59,688 nt of DNA, taken from the NCBI GenBank assembly GCA_902768805.1, contig CACXMX010000004.1, forward strand, positions 1 through 59,688. The letters run 5' to 3'. Below the pieces are notes generated by a model. That model was not told where the DNA came from. It saw only the letters and a list, made by a program, of their open reading frames with translations, and searched no databases. This DNA is from Oscillospiraceae bacterium (GTDB taxonomy: Bacteria > Bacillota > Clostridia > Oscillospirales > Oscillospiraceae). Position 1 is the stretch's first letter. Every line of letters begins with the position of its first letter. The position numbers were made by a program, and so were the translations under genes. This document shows, one piece after another, positions 46,397-54,735 of the stretch.

Positions 46397-47295
46397 ATGT
46401 GACGCTCTGCGGCATCGAACTCGACAATCCCGTGATCCCCGCCTCCGGAACCTTCGGTTACGGCCATGAGTTCGCGGAGCTCTACGACATCAACATTCTG
46501 GGGACCTTCTCGTTCAAGGGAACGACCCGCGATCCCCGCTTCGGCAATCCGACGCCCCGCATAGCGGAAGCCGAGAGCGGCATGCTCAACGCCGTGGGCC
46601 TGCAGAATCCGGGCGTGGATGCGGTGATCGCCGAGGAACTGCCGAAGCTCGGAAAAGTGTTTCACAAGCCGGTCATGGCGAACGTCAGCGGATTCAGCGT
46701 CGAGGAATATACGGAGGTCTGCGCCAGGCTGGACCGGGAGGACCGGGTGGGCTGGCTGGAGGTGAACGTCAGCTGCCCCAATGTCCACGGCGGCGGCATG
46801 AGCTTCGGGACCGATCCGGAACTGGCGGCCCGGGTGACCGCCGCGGTAAAGTCCGTGACGAAAAAACCCGTGATCATGAAGCTCTCACCCAATGTGACGG
46901 ACATAGTGTCCGTCGCGAGGGCCTGCGAGGACGCCGGCGCCGACGCGCTGAGCCTGATCAACACGCTGATGGCCATGCGCATCGATCTGAAGACCCGCCG
47001 CCCGATCCTGGCCAATGTCACGGGGGGACTGAGCGGCCCGGCGATCTTCCCGGTGGCGCTCCGTATGGTCTACCAGGTCGCCCGCGCGGTGAAGATCCCG
47101 GTGGTGGGCATCGGGGGCGTATCCTCGGCGGAGCAGGTGATAGAAATGATGCTCGCCGGAGCCGTCGCGGTGGAGGTCGGAGCCGCCAACCTCACGGATC
47201 CGTGGGCGTCGGAGAAAATCATCCGCGCTCTGCCGGAAACCATGGACCGATACGGGATCGGCGAGCTGAGAGATATCATCGGAGGTGCATTGTAA
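46384..47295 (+). CDS. pyrD: Dihydroorotate dehydrogenase, class 1B catalytic subunit
   Basis: A 303-residue protein starting at GTG 46384 after GGAGGAG. NPVIPASGTFGYG, VNVSCPNVHGGG (catalytic Cys of class 1), VIMKLSPNV, the LINTL segment and GIGGVSSAEQVIEM mark the FMN barrel. Pairing with pyrK defines the NAD-linked 1B type. It oxidises dihydroorotate to orotate. It is translationally coupled to pyrK. Confidence 0.95.
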   Translation: MGRLNVTLCGIELDNPVIPASGTFGYGHEFAELYDINILGTFSFKGTTRDPRFGNPTPRIAEAESGMLNAVGLQNPGVDAVIAEELPKLGKVFHKPVMANVSGFSVEEYTEVCARLDREDRVGWLEVNVSCPNVHGGGMSFGTDPELAARVTAAVKSVTKKPVIMKLSPNVTDIVSVARACEDAGADALSLINTLMAMRIDLKTRRPILANVTGGLSGPAIFPVALRMVYQVARAVKIPVVGIGGVSSAEQVIEMMLAGAVAVEVGAANLTDPWASEKIIRALPETMDRYGIGELRDIIGGAL

Positions 47296-47994
47296 ATGGG
47301 TAAAGACGTGATCGTGGCCTGCGACTTTTCGTCGGCGGCCGAGACCTTCGCGTTTCTGGACAGATTCGAAGGCAGAAAGCCCTTTGTAAAAATCGGGATG
47401 GAGCTCTTCTACGCCGAAGGGCCTTCGATCGTGCGCGCCGTCAAGGAGCGGGGACACAGGGTGTTTCTCGACCTGAAGCTGCACGATATCCCCAATACGG
47501 TGAAAAAGGCCATGGCGGTGCTCTCCGCCCTTGACGCGGACATCGTGAACCTGCACGCCGCGGGGACGACGGCGATGATGACCGCCGCGCTGGAAGGACT
47601 GACGCGCCCCGACGGGAGCCGCCCGCTGCTCATCGCCGTCACGCAGTTGACCTCCACCGATCAGCAGAGCATGGAGAGGGATCTGTGGATCCGAGAGCCC
47701 ATCGACGAGGTGGTCATGCACTACGCGCTCACCGCCAGAAACGCCGGGCTCGACGGCGTGGTGTGTTCGCCGCTGGAGGCGGGAAAGGTACACGAGGTGT
47801 GCGGAGCGGGATTTCTGACCGTGACGCCGGGCGTGCGTTTCTCCGACGGGGCGAAGGGCGACCAGAAACGGGTCACGACCCCGGCCGAGGCGAAGGCCAT
47901 CGGATCGGATTATATCGTGGTGGGACGCCCGATCACCGCCGCGGCGGATCCGGCGGCGGCCTATGAGCGCTGTGTGAGGGAGTTTGTCGGATGA
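47296..47994 (+). CDS. pyrF: Orotidine-5'-phosphate decarboxylase
   Basis: A 232-residue protein. The catalytic DLKLHDIPNTV (Lys and Asp tetrad) and the ending TPGVRF...SDYIVVGRPIT fit PyrF group 1. It decarboxylates OMP to UMP. It begins at the base after pyrD's stop, with GGAGG upstream, and overlaps the HAD gene by 4 bases. Confidence 0.96.
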   Translation: MGKDVIVACDFSSAAETFAFLDRFEGRKPFVKIGMELFYAEGPSIVRAVKERGHRVFLDLKLHDIPNTVKKAMAVLSALDADIVNLHAAGTTAMMTAALEGLTRPDGSRPLLIAVTQLTSTDQQSMERDLWIREPIDEVVMHYALTARNAGLDGVVCSPLEAGKVHEVCGAGFLTVTPGVRFSDGAKGDQKRVTTPAEAKAIGSDYIVVGRPITAAADPAAAYERCVREFVG

Positions 47995-48641
47995 TCCGGC
48001 ATACGATCCTCTTTGACCTGGACGGGACGCTCACCGACCCGAAGGAGGGGATCACAGCGGCGTTCGCCTACGCCCTCCGCCGCTTCGGGATCGAGGCCGA
48101 CCCCGATTCTCTCACATCGGTGATCGGGCCGCCCCTTAAGGACTCCTTCATGGACCTGTACGGCTTTTCCGAGGAGAGGGCGATCGAGGCCATACGGGAG
48201 TACAGGGTGTATTTCTCGCAGCGGGGCTGGGCGGAAAACATCCCCTATCCCGGTATCGACGCTCTGCTCGCGGCTCTGAAGAGAGAGGGGAGGGAACTGA
48301 TCCTGGCCACCTCCAAGCCGGAGCTGTTCACCCGGCGGATCATGGACCATTTCGGACTGAGCCCGTACTTCGCGCATATATGCGCCGCGCCCATGGACGA
48401 GTCCGACGGCGGGAAGAAGGAAAATGTGATCGCCGCAGCCCTGCGCCTTGCCTCGGACCCGGCCGGCGCGGTCATGGTGGGGGACCGGAGCTACGATATC
48501 ATCGGCGCGCACAAAAACGCCATCCCGGCGATCGGAGTGCTCTACGGCTACGGAAGCCGCGAGGAGCTTGAAAAAGCCGGAGCCGACCGAACGGCCGACT
48601 CCGTAGCGAGCCTGGGCGAGCTTCTTCACGATACCATATAA
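47991..48641 (+). CDS. HAD-superfamily phosphatase (Gph-like) within the pyr operon
   Basis: A 216-residue protein. Motif I is FDLDGTLTD, motif II ATSKP, motif III a lysine in GGKKENV, and motif IV GDRSYDIIGA. A helical cap (about 15-85) puts it with phosphoglycolate phosphatase/5'-nucleotidase-like HADs. It overlaps pyrF by 4 bases and precedes pyrE, so a role in pyrimidine nucleotide or repair-product dephosphorylation is plausible but not shown. Confidence 0.88.
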   Translation: MIRHTILFDLDGTLTDPKEGITAAFAYALRRFGIEADPDSLTSVIGPPLKDSFMDLYGFSEERAIEAIREYRVYFSQRGWAENIPYPGIDALLAALKREGRELILATSKPELFTRRIMDHFGLSPYFAHICAAPMDESDGGKKENVIAAALRLASDPAGAVMVGDRSYDIIGAHKNAIPAIGVLYGYGSREELEKAGADRTADSVASLGELLHDTI

Positions 48642-48682
48642 ACACGAAAATGTCGGAACTGTGTCGGAAAAGGAGAGTATGA

Positions 48683-49324
48683 ATGAAAAGCCTGATCGCA
48701 AAGGATCTTTTGTCCATCGGCGCGGTTTTTTTCCGCCCCGATGAGCCCTTCACCTGGGCAAGCGGGATCAAAAGTCCCGTTTACTGCGACAACCGGCTCA
48801 CCCTTACGGCGCCGGAGGTCCGCACCCACATCGAGGAGGGCTTTGCCGCCCTCATACGGGAAAAATACCCCGAGGCCGAGGTGCTGATGGGCACGGCCAC
48901 CGCCGGCATCGCCCACGCTGCCATCACGGCCCACATCCTGGGGCTGCCCATGGGCTATGTCCGCGGCAGCGCCAAGGACCACGGCCGGCAGAACCGCATC
49001 GAGGGAAAGCTGGACAAAGGCGCGAAGACGGTGGTGGTGGAGGACCTGATCTCCACGGGCGGAAGCGTGATCGAGACGGTGGAGGCGCTGCGCGAAGCGG
49101 GCGCCGAAGTCCTGGGCGTGGTGAGCATCTTCACGTATAATATGCGCCGGGGCCTGGAGCGGATGGCGGCGGCCGGAGTGGAAAACACCTCGCTGACCGA
49201 CTTCGATACCGTGGCCGAAGCGGCGGCCGCCGAGGGATATATAGCGCCCGAGGACATCAAACGGCTTCTGGCCTTCCGCGACGACCCCTCCGACGAGAGC
49301 TGGATCACAGCGAAGGGAGTATGA
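48683..49324 (+). CDS. pyrE: Orotate phosphoribosyltransferase
   Basis: A 213-residue protein. The PRPP loop [12 protein letters not shown] and the [17 protein letters not shown] segment (catalytic Lys/Arg loop) identify it. It joins orotate and PRPP to give OMP. The ribosome site is AAAAGGAG. The gap to the HAD gene is 41 bases, the largest inside the operon. Confidence 0.95.
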   Translation: MKSLIAKDLLSIGAVFFRPDEPFTWASGIKSPVYCDNRLTLTAPEVRTHIEEGFAALIREKYPEAEVLMGTATAGIAHAAITAHILGLPMGYVRGSAKDHGRQNRIEGKLDKGAKTVVVEDLISTGGSVIETVEALREAGAEVLGVVSIFTYNMRRGLERMAAAGVENTSLTDFDTVAEAAAAEGYIAPEDIKRLLAFRDDPSDESWITAKGV

Positions 49325-49326
49325 GT

Positions 49327-50247
49327 ATGCGCAGTCTGATCAATATCCTGGATCTGTCCACCGGGGAGATCGACGAGCTGATCGCCGTGGCCGAGGACAT
49401 CATCGCAGATCCCGCCAAATACAGCGAGGCCTGCCGCGGCAAAAAGCTCGCGACCCTTTTCTTCGAGCCCTCCACCCGCACGCGGCTGAGCTTTGAGGCC
49501 GCCATGTACGAGCTGGGCGGCAATGTCCTGTCCGTGTCCAGCGGAGCCAGCTCCTCGGCGGCAAAGGGCGAGAGCGTGGCCGACACGGCAAAAACCGTGA
49601 GCTGCTACGCCGACATCATCGCCATGCGCCATCCCAAGGAAGGCGCTCCCTACGTGGCGTCGGTAAACGCATCGATCCCGGTCATCAACGCGGGGGACGG
49701 CGGCCATAACCACCCGACCCAGACCCTGGCCGACCTGCTGACGATCCACCGGGAAAAGGGACGGTTCGAAAACCTCACCGTGGGTCTGTGCGGCGACCTC
49801 AAATTCGGCCGGACGGTCCACTCCCTGATCGAGGCCATGTCCCGCTACGAAGGGGTGAGATTCGTGCTGATCTCCCCCGAGGAGCTCAAGGTCCCCAGCT
49901 ACGTCAAAAAGGACGTGTTGGCCCGCAACGGGATCCCCTATGTGCAGACCGAGGATATGGAGTCGGTCATGCCCGAGCTGGACATCCTCTACATGACCCG
50001 CGTGCAGCGCGAGAGATTCTTCAATGAGGAGGACTATCTCCGGCTCAAGGACAGCTATATCCTCACGCCCAAAAAGCTCCAGAACGCCAGAACGGATCTG
50101 AGCATCATGCACCCGCTGCCGCGCGTCAACGAGATCAGCGTGGCCATCGACGACGATCCCAGGGCCTGCTATTTCAAGCAGGTGCTCAACGGAAAATACA
50201 TGCGCATGGCGCTGATCCTCAAACTCCTGAAGGAGGCGGGCAGATGA
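49327..50247 (+). CDS. pyrB: Aspartate carbamoyltransferase catalytic chain
   Basis: About 306 residues. I start at ATG 49327, seven bases after GGGAG; the ATG at 49321 sits too close to that site. [13 protein letters not shown] (carbamoyl phosphate loop), [17 protein letters not shown] and [10 protein letters not shown] are present. It condenses carbamoyl phosphate with aspartate. It overlaps pyrI by 4 bases, giving the enterobacterial-type pyrBI holoenzyme. Confidence 0.96.
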   Translation: MRSLINILDLSTGEIDELIAVAEDIIADPAKYSEACRGKKLATLFFEPSTRTRLSFEAAMYELGGNVLSVSSGASSSAAKGESVADTAKTVSCYADIIAMRHPKEGAPYVASVNASIPVINAGDGGHNHPTQTLADLLTIHREKGRFENLTVGLCGDLKFGRTVHSLIEAMSRYEGVRFVLISPEELKVPSYVKKDVLARNGIPYVQTEDMESVMPELDILYMTRVQRERFFNEEDYLRLKDSYILTPKKLQNARTDLSIMHPLPRVNEISVAIDDDPRACYFKQVLNGKYMRMALILKLLKEAGR

Positions 50248-50675
50248 ACATCGATTCGATCGTAAACGGCATCGTCATCGACCACATTACGGCGGGACGG
50301 GCCATGCGGCTGTATGAGCTTCTGGGTCTGGGCGACGCGGACTGCTCCGTGGCCATCATCAAAAACGCCGTCAGCCGCAAGCTGGGGCGCAAGGACATCA
50401 TCAAGATCGACGCGAATCTCCCCATCAACCTTGATGTGATCGGCTATGTGGACCCGGGAGCCACGGTCAATATCATCCGGGAGGGAGCGCTCTCGGAAAA
50501 GCGCATCATCGGCAAGCCGCTCCGCCTGACCAACGTGATCCGCTGCAGGAACCCCCGGTGCATCACCTCCGTCGAACAGGAGCTGCCCCACGTGTTCTGC
50601 CTGACCGACCCGGAGAACGGCGTATACCGCTGCCTCTACTGCGAGACGAAGGGCACCGCTCCGGACGAAAAGTAA
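50244..50675 (+). CDS. pyrI: Aspartate carbamoyltransferase regulatory chain
   Basis: A 143-residue protein. The N-terminal allosteric domain binds CTP/ATP ([16 protein letters not shown]), and the zinc site is C101, C106, C130 and C133, which links to the catalytic trimers. The operon is thus controlled by both a leader and enzyme feedback. It is the last gene of the pyr run; 36 bases separate it from the methyltransferase. Confidence 0.96.
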   Translation: MNIDSIVNGIVIDHITAGRAMRLYELLGLGDADCSVAIIKNAVSRKLGRKDIIKIDANLPINLDVIGYVDPGATVNIIREGALSEKRIIGKPLRLTNVIRCRNPRCITSVEQELPHVFCLTDPENGVYRCLYCETKGTAPDEK

Positions 50676-50711
50676 GGGCGCTTCGGGGCGCAGCCGGCGA
50701 TCGGAGGGACT

Positions 50712-51464
50712 ATGAGAGAAAACTACGCCGATATAAACGCGAGCACCATCGACCGGTGGATCGACGAGGGCTGGGAATGGGGCATCCCCATCAGCCATGA
50801 GTCCTTCGAAAAAGCGAAAAGGGGAGAGTGGGAGGTGTTTCTCACGCCCACAAAGCCCGTGCCGCGCGCGTGGCTGGGGGATCTGCACGGAAAGAAAGTG
50901 CTGGGCCTTGCCTCCGGGGGCGGGCAGCAGATGCCGGTCTTCGCGGCTCTCGGCGCGGAATGCACCGTTCTGGATTACTCGTCCCGCCAGCTGGAGAGCG
51001 AGCGGGCGGTGTCGGAACGGGAGGGTTACGCGATCGACATCGTCCGCTCGGACATGACGAAACCCCTGCCGTTCGCGGACGAAAGCTTCGATCTCATATT
51101 CCATCCGGTCTCCAACTGCTATGTCCGCGAGGTGGAGCCCATCTGGCGCGAGTGCTTCCGGGTTCTCAGGCCCGGCGGAACGCTGCTGGCGGGGATGGAC
51201 CATTATGTAAACTATATCACAGACGATACGGAGACAAGGATCGTCAACTCCCTTCCCTTTGATCCGCTGACAAACCCGGAGCATCGGCGGCAGCTGGAGG
51301 CCACGGACAGCGGGATGCAGTTTTCCCACACGATCACCGAGCAGCTCGGCGGGCAGCTCGCCGCGGGCTTCACCCTGCTGGAGCTCTATGAGGACACCAA
51401 CGGGGAAGGCAGACTCCATGAGATGAACATTCCGACCTTTCTCGCCTCACGGTCGGTGAAATAA
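50712..51464 (+). CDS. Class I SAM-dependent methyltransferase
   Basis: A 250-residue protein. Motif I is VLGLASGGGQQ, motif II around VLDYSSRQLESER, motif III DMTKPLPFADESFDLIF and FRVLRPGGTLLAG. The substrate is unknown. NCYVREVEPIWRECFR and the DHYVNYITDD segment place it near a Firmicute group of small uncharacterised methyltransferases. A GGAGGGAC site precedes the ATG. It could be read through from pyrI. A two-way terminator follows. Confidence 0.85.
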   Translation: MRENYADINASTIDRWIDEGWEWGIPISHESFEKAKRGEWEVFLTPTKPVPRAWLGDLHGKKVLGLASGGGQQMPVFAALGAECTVLDYSSRQLESERAVSEREGYAIDIVRSDMTKPLPFADESFDLIFHPVSNCYVREVEPIWRECFRVLRPGGTLLAGMDHYVNYITDDTETRIVNSLPFDPLTNPEHRRQLEATDSGMQFSHTITEQLGGQLAAGFTLLELYEDTNGEGRLHEMNIPTFLASRSVK

Positions 51465-51500
51465 AAAACCTTCCGCTCCGGTCCGGAGCGGAAGGTTTTT
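51463..51500. terminator. Bidirectional terminator between the methyltransferase and flavodiiron genes
   Basis: A long GC stem starting with A6 and ending with T6 (about 51463-51479 with 51484-51500), usable on both strands. Confidence 0.88.
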
Positions 51501-51513
51501 TGCTTATGAAGGG

Positions 51514-52704
51514 TCATTCGGCCAGAAGATTCTTCACCAGCGCTGGGATCGCGGCGTAATCCGCCTCGGCGGGGTTCCAGTTGGCGCGGACGTTTTCCTC
51601 GATCACGTCGAAGCCGATCTCGGAGAGCTTTGCCTGCATCAGCTTCACGCTCTCGCCGCTCCAGCCGTAGCAGCCGAAGGCAGCCGCCTTCTTGCCCTTG
51701 AACTTCAGGGCGCGCGCGTGGTCCAGCCAGCCGGCCACGCTGAAGAGCATCCCGTTGATAACGGTGGGGGAGCCCAGAGCGATGGCCTTGGAGCGGAACA
51801 CCTCGCCCATGATCTCGGTCTGGTCGGAGGTGGGGATGTGATACACCTTTACGACCGTGCCGGGGCTTTGCGCCTTGATCTCATCGGCGATGGCGTGGGC
51901 GATCTTCGCCGTTCCCTCCCACATGGTATCGTAGACCACGGTGACACGGTCTTCCTTGTAATCGTCGCACCAGCGCGCGTACTGCTCCACGATCTGCATC
52001 GGGTCGTCGCGCCAGATCACGCCGTGAGACGGGCAGATCATGTCGATGGGAAGATTCAGCGCCGCGATCTCGGGCAGCTTTTTCTTCACCATGGGGGAGA
52101 AGGCGTTGAGAATGTTGGCGTAATACTTCAGCGCCTCGTCGTAAAGAACGTTCCGGTCGACCAGGTCGTTGAACAGCTCCGCCGAGGCGAAGTGCTGGCC
52201 GAAAGCGTCCATGGAGAAGAGGATGTTGTCGCCGGTCAGGTAGGCGGCCATGGAGTCGGGCCAGTGGAGCATGCGCATCTCGATGAAGATGAGCTGCTTG
52301 CCGTTGCCGACGTCCAGCGTGTCGCCGGTTTTGACCACATGCAGATCCCAGCCGCGTTTGCCGTACTGGCCCTCCAGGCTCTTGACGGCGTTCGCCGTGC
52401 AGTAAATGGGGGTGTTCGGGATCTTCTCCATCAGGGCGGGAAGCGTTCCGCTGTGATCGCGCTCGCCGTGGTTGACCACGATCATGTCGATCTTGTCCAG
52501 ACCGACTTCCTTTTCAAGATTGTCGATAAAAACGTCGCGGTGCGGGGTCCAGACCGTGTCGATCAGGACCGTCTTCTCCTCTTCGATAAGGTAAGCGTTC
52601 TGACTGGAGCCGCGCTTGGTGTTGTACTCATGGCCGTGGAAGGTCTCCAGCTCCCAATCCACATAACCGATCCAGCTTACATTGTTTTTTACGTGCCTGC
52701 GCAT
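51514..52704 (-). CDS. fprA: FprA-type flavodiiron protein
   Basis: A 396-residue protein. The N-terminal metallo-beta-lactamase-like domain has the di-iron ligands in NHGERDHSG, MLHWPDSM, FSMDAFGQH and CPSHGVIW. The C-terminal flavodoxin domain starts at about 255 (VVYDTMWEGTAKIA) and has GSPTVINGM and FGCYGWSGES. Such proteins reduce O2 to water or NO to N2O in anaerobes. Alongside nrfA it suggests defence against oxygen or reactive nitrogen. It is monocistronic with its own promoter. Confidence 0.94.
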   Translation of the reverse strand: MRRHVKNNVSWIGYVDWELETFHGHEYNTKRGSSQNAYLIEEEKTVLIDTVWTPHRDVFIDNLEKEVGLDKIDMIVVNHGERDHSGTLPALMEKIPNTPIYCTANAVKSLEGQYGKRGWDLHVVKTGDTLDVGNGKQLIFIEMRMLHWPDSMAAYLTGDNILFSMDAFGQHFASAELFNDLVDRNVLYDEALKYYANILNAFSPMVKKKLPEIAALNLPIDMICPSHGVIWRDDPMQIVEQYARWCDDYKEDRVTVVYDTMWEGTAKIAHAIADEIKAQSPGTVVKVYHIPTSDQTEIMGEVFRSKAIALGSPTVINGMLFSVAGWLDHARALKFKGKKAAAFGCYGWSGESVKLMQAKLSEIGFDVIEENVRANWNPAEADYAAIPALVKNLLAE

Positions 52705-52752
52705 GACTGCTCTCCTTTGCAGCGGCCCGAAAGCCGGTTATTGACCGACGTC

Positions 52753-52781
52753 ATTATATCAGATTGTTCGCCGCCTGTCCA
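52753..52781 (-). promoter_or_regulatory. Promoter of fprA
   Basis: On the minus strand, TGGACA (52776-52781), 17 bases, TATAAT (52753-52758). Confidence 0.75.
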
Positions 52782-52795
52782 CACAGGCGCCGACA

Positions 52796-52824
52796 TTGAC
52801 AAAAAATCGCAAAAAAGATAGAAT
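52796..52824 (+). promoter_or_regulatory. Promoter of the CsoR-type gene
   Basis: TTGACA (52796-52801), 17 bases, TAGAAT (52819-52824), divergent from the fprA promoter with 14 bases between the two -35 boxes. Confidence 0.8.
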
Positions 52825-52861
52825 CACGTGGAAAGAATCATAGGAAAGGCGGAAAGAATGA

Positions 52862-53137
52862 ATGAAACAGTGCATGGACGCCGAGAATCTGCACCGGAGA
52901 CTGGCCAAGGTCATGGGACAGGTAAAGGCCATAGACCGCATGGTGGATGAGGATGTGCCCTGTGAAGATATCCTCGCTCAGATCAACGCGGCGAAGTCCG
53001 CGCTGCACAAGTGCGGACAGGTGGTGCTGGAAGGTCATATACAGCACTGTGTGAGGGACGGCATCGAGCGCGGCGACGCCGACGAGACGGTCAGAAGCTT
53101 CACCAAGGCCGTGGAACGCTTCGCCAATATGTCGTGA
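52862..53137 (+). CDS. CsoR/FrmR-family metal- or thiol-sensing repressor
   Basis: A 91-residue all-helical protein. The ligand set is C34 (DVPCEDI), H59 and C63 (EGHIQHC), the Cys-His-Cys pattern of CsoR. C4 and C51 are extra cysteines. The family senses Cu(I), Ni, formaldehyde or persulfide and releases DNA on binding. No copper genes adjoin it; a P1B ATPase lies 2.5 kb downstream with a different regulator. The transcript continues through a hairpin and repeat copy C to the terminator at 53418. Confidence 0.85.
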   Translation: MKQCMDAENLHRRLAKVMGQVKAIDRMVDEDVPCEDILAQINAAKSALHKCGQVVLEGHIQHCVRDGIERGDADETVRSFTKAVERFANMS

Positions 53138-53158
53138 AGGACCCATAAACAGCTTTAT

Positions 53159-53176
53159 CGCCCGGACGACCGGGCG
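53159..53176 (+). other. Orphan hairpin before repeat copy C, matching the terminator after it
   Basis: A 7-bp stem (CGCCCGG/CCGGGCG) with an ACGA loop and no T tract. The same stem with an ACAC loop and nine Ts lies at 53418-53444, on the other side of the repeat. TATCGCCCGGAC is shared by both. Confidence 0.75.
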
Positions 53177-53182
53177 ATCGAG

Positions 53183-53410
53183 CGTGTCGAAAAACTCGAC
53201 ACGCTTCGATTGAGACCCGCTTCGCTGGGCTCTCAATCGAGAATACTCGCGCAATCGCACGCGGCGTCGCGTCAGAGCCGCCGCGTTTGGTCGGCGCGAG
53301 GGCTCACAATGCTCGCCTTTTGGTGTTTTTGAGGCGGCGAAGCTGCCGCAAAAACAGATTACAATCTTATTCGCCGCTGAGCGTCGAACACTGTGAGACT
53401 TTTTCGACAG
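53183..53410 (+). repeat. Structured intergenic repeat, copy C
   Basis: About 228 bases, co-oriented with the CsoR-type gene. It opens with a GTGTCGA/TCGACAC hairpin and ends TTTTTCGACAG, which can also pair with the opening TGTCGAAAAA. The CGATTGAGA and CGCGGCG stems are unchanged. The GTTTATG/CATAAAC arm of copies A and B appears here as GTTTTTG/CAAAAAC, changed on both sides so pairing is kept. The + strand frame at 53287-53508 across it is not a gene. Confidence 0.9.
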
Positions 53411-53417
53411 ATTATAT

Positions 53418-53444
53418 CGCCCGGACACCCGGGCGTTTTTTTTT
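53418..53444 (+). terminator. Terminator after repeat copy C
   Basis: A 7-bp stem (53418-53424 with 53429-53435), ACAC loop, then nine Ts. Confidence 0.85.
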
Positions 53445-53464
53445 CGGAAGACGCGAGATCGGGG

Positions 53465-53515
53465 TTGACAAAACTGTATCTACTGTATATACTGTACATA
53501 CACAGTAAACATATG
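53465..53515 (+). promoter_or_regulatory. Promoter and likely GntR operator
   Basis: TTGACA (53465-53470), 17 bases, TATACT (53488-53493). The region from 53474 to 53506 repeats ACTGTA/TACTGTA units and ends with an inverted ACAGTA, covering the -10 and start. This is the place expected for autoregulation by the GntR-type product. Confidence 0.65.
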
Positions 53516-53527
53516 CGAGGCCTGCGT

Positions 53528-53905
53528 ATGAACGTTTTTATCGACAACAGGAGCGGCGTGGCGATCTACGACCAGATCTGGACGCAGATCCGGGACCAGA
53601 TCGTCAGCGGAGCGCTTGCGGAGGATGAGGCGCTGCCGTCGATCCGCAGCCTGGCCAAGGATCTGAAGATCAGCGTGATCACCACCAAACGCGCCTATGA
53701 GGAGCTGGAGCGGGAGGGGCTGATCTATACGGTCCCGGCCAAGGGCTGCTTTGTCGCTCCGCTGAACAAAGAACTGCTGCGCGAAGACGATCTGCGCAAA
53801 GTGGAGGAGCATCTTTCGGAGGCGGCGCGCCTGGCAAAAGCCTGCTCGCTCAGCGAGCGGGAGACCGCGGAAATGCTCCGCCTGATTTGGGAGGAAGAAA
53901 CATGA
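53528..53905 (+). CDS. GntR-family regulator, YtrA type
   Basis: About 125 residues. The winged-helix domain (AIYDQIWTQIRDQIVSGAL, LPSIRSLAKDLKISVITTKRAYEELEREGLI) is followed by a short helical tail with no ligand domain, the YtrA layout. YtrA regulators control ABC exporter operons, as here: it overlaps the ATPase gene by 4 bases. The start is ATG 53528; codons further upstream belong to the promoter region and repeat. Confidence 0.9.
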   Translation: MNVFIDNRSGVAIYDQIWTQIRDQIVSGALAEDEALPSIRSLAKDLKISVITTKRAYEELEREGLIYTVPAKGCFVAPLNKELLREDDLRKVEEHLSEAARLAKACSLSERETAEMLRLIWEEET

Positions 53906-54735
53906 ACGCCATAGAGATCAGCGGACTTACGAAAAAGTATCCCGGATTTACCCTGGACAACATCAGCTTCACCGTGCCCGGAGGGTGCATCGTCGGGCTC
54001 ATCGGGGAAAACGGAGCGGGGAAAAGCACCACGATCCGGCTGCTGATGGACCTGATCCGTCCCGACAGCGGACAGATCCGCCTGCTGGGACGCACGGCGG
54101 ACGCGGCGCTGAAAAACGACATCGGCGTCGTGCTCGACGAACCCGGTCTGCCGGCATACCTCAACGCCAAACAGATCGGCCGCGTGCTGGCCGACGCCTA
54201 TACCGGCTGGGACCGGAGCGCCTGGGAGGACCTTCTGCGGCGCTTCGCGGTCCCCGCGGACAAAAAGTTCTCGGAACTCTCCAACGGCACGAAAATGAAG
54301 CTTTCGCTGGCCGCGGCTCTCTCCCACAACGCGAAGCTTCTGATCCTGGACGAGGCGACCAACGGGCTGGATCCGGTGGTGCGCGACGAGGTCGTGGATA
54401 TCCTGATGGAGTTCACCCGCGATGAGGAGCACTCGATCCTGATCTCCTCGCACATCGTCTCGGATCTGGAACGGCTGTGCGACTACATCGCCTTCCTCCA
54501 TAAGGGAAAGCTGATCGTCTTTGAAGAAAAGGACGCGCTCGCCGCGGAATACGGGGTGTTTCGCGGGACGGAGGAGGAATTTGCCGCTTTGGGCGGCGCG
54601 GAGGTCCTTCACAAAACGCAGACGCCCTACGGGGTAACGGCCGTCGTTCGGCGCGAGTCGGTGAGCGGGGGAGCGGAGCTCTCCCCGGTGGGGATCGAAG
54701 AACTGTTCGTGATGATGGTAAAGGAGATGGACTGA
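53902..54735 (+). CDS. ABC transporter ATP-binding protein
   Basis: About 277 residues from ATG 53902, after GGGAGG. Walker A is GENGAGKST (35-43), the Q-loop region is short, the signature is degenerate (ELSNGTKMKLSLAAAL), Walker B is LLILDEATNGLDP and the switch is SSHIVSD. This is the CcmA-type ATPase found with YtrA regulators. It powers the permease in the next gene. Confidence 0.93.
   Translation: MNAIEISGLTKKYPGFTLDNISFTVPGGCIVGLIGENGAGKSTTIRLLMDLIRPDSGQIRLLGRTADAALKNDIGVVLDEPGLPAYLNAKQIGRVLADAYTGWDRSAWEDLLRRFAVPADKKFSELSNGTKMKLSLAAALSHNAKLLILDEATNGLDPVVRDEVVDILMEFTRDEEHSILISSHIVSDLERLCDYIAFLHKGKLIVFEEKDALAAEYGVFRGTEEEFAALGGAEVLHKTQTPYGVTAVVRRESVSGGAELSPVGIEELFVMMVKEMD

Noticed and set aside
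53183-53410. Repeat as an OMEGA/HEARO-type guide RNA
   Set aside because: No IscB, TnpB or HNH nuclease gene lies near any copy, and the copies follow unrelated housekeeping genes.
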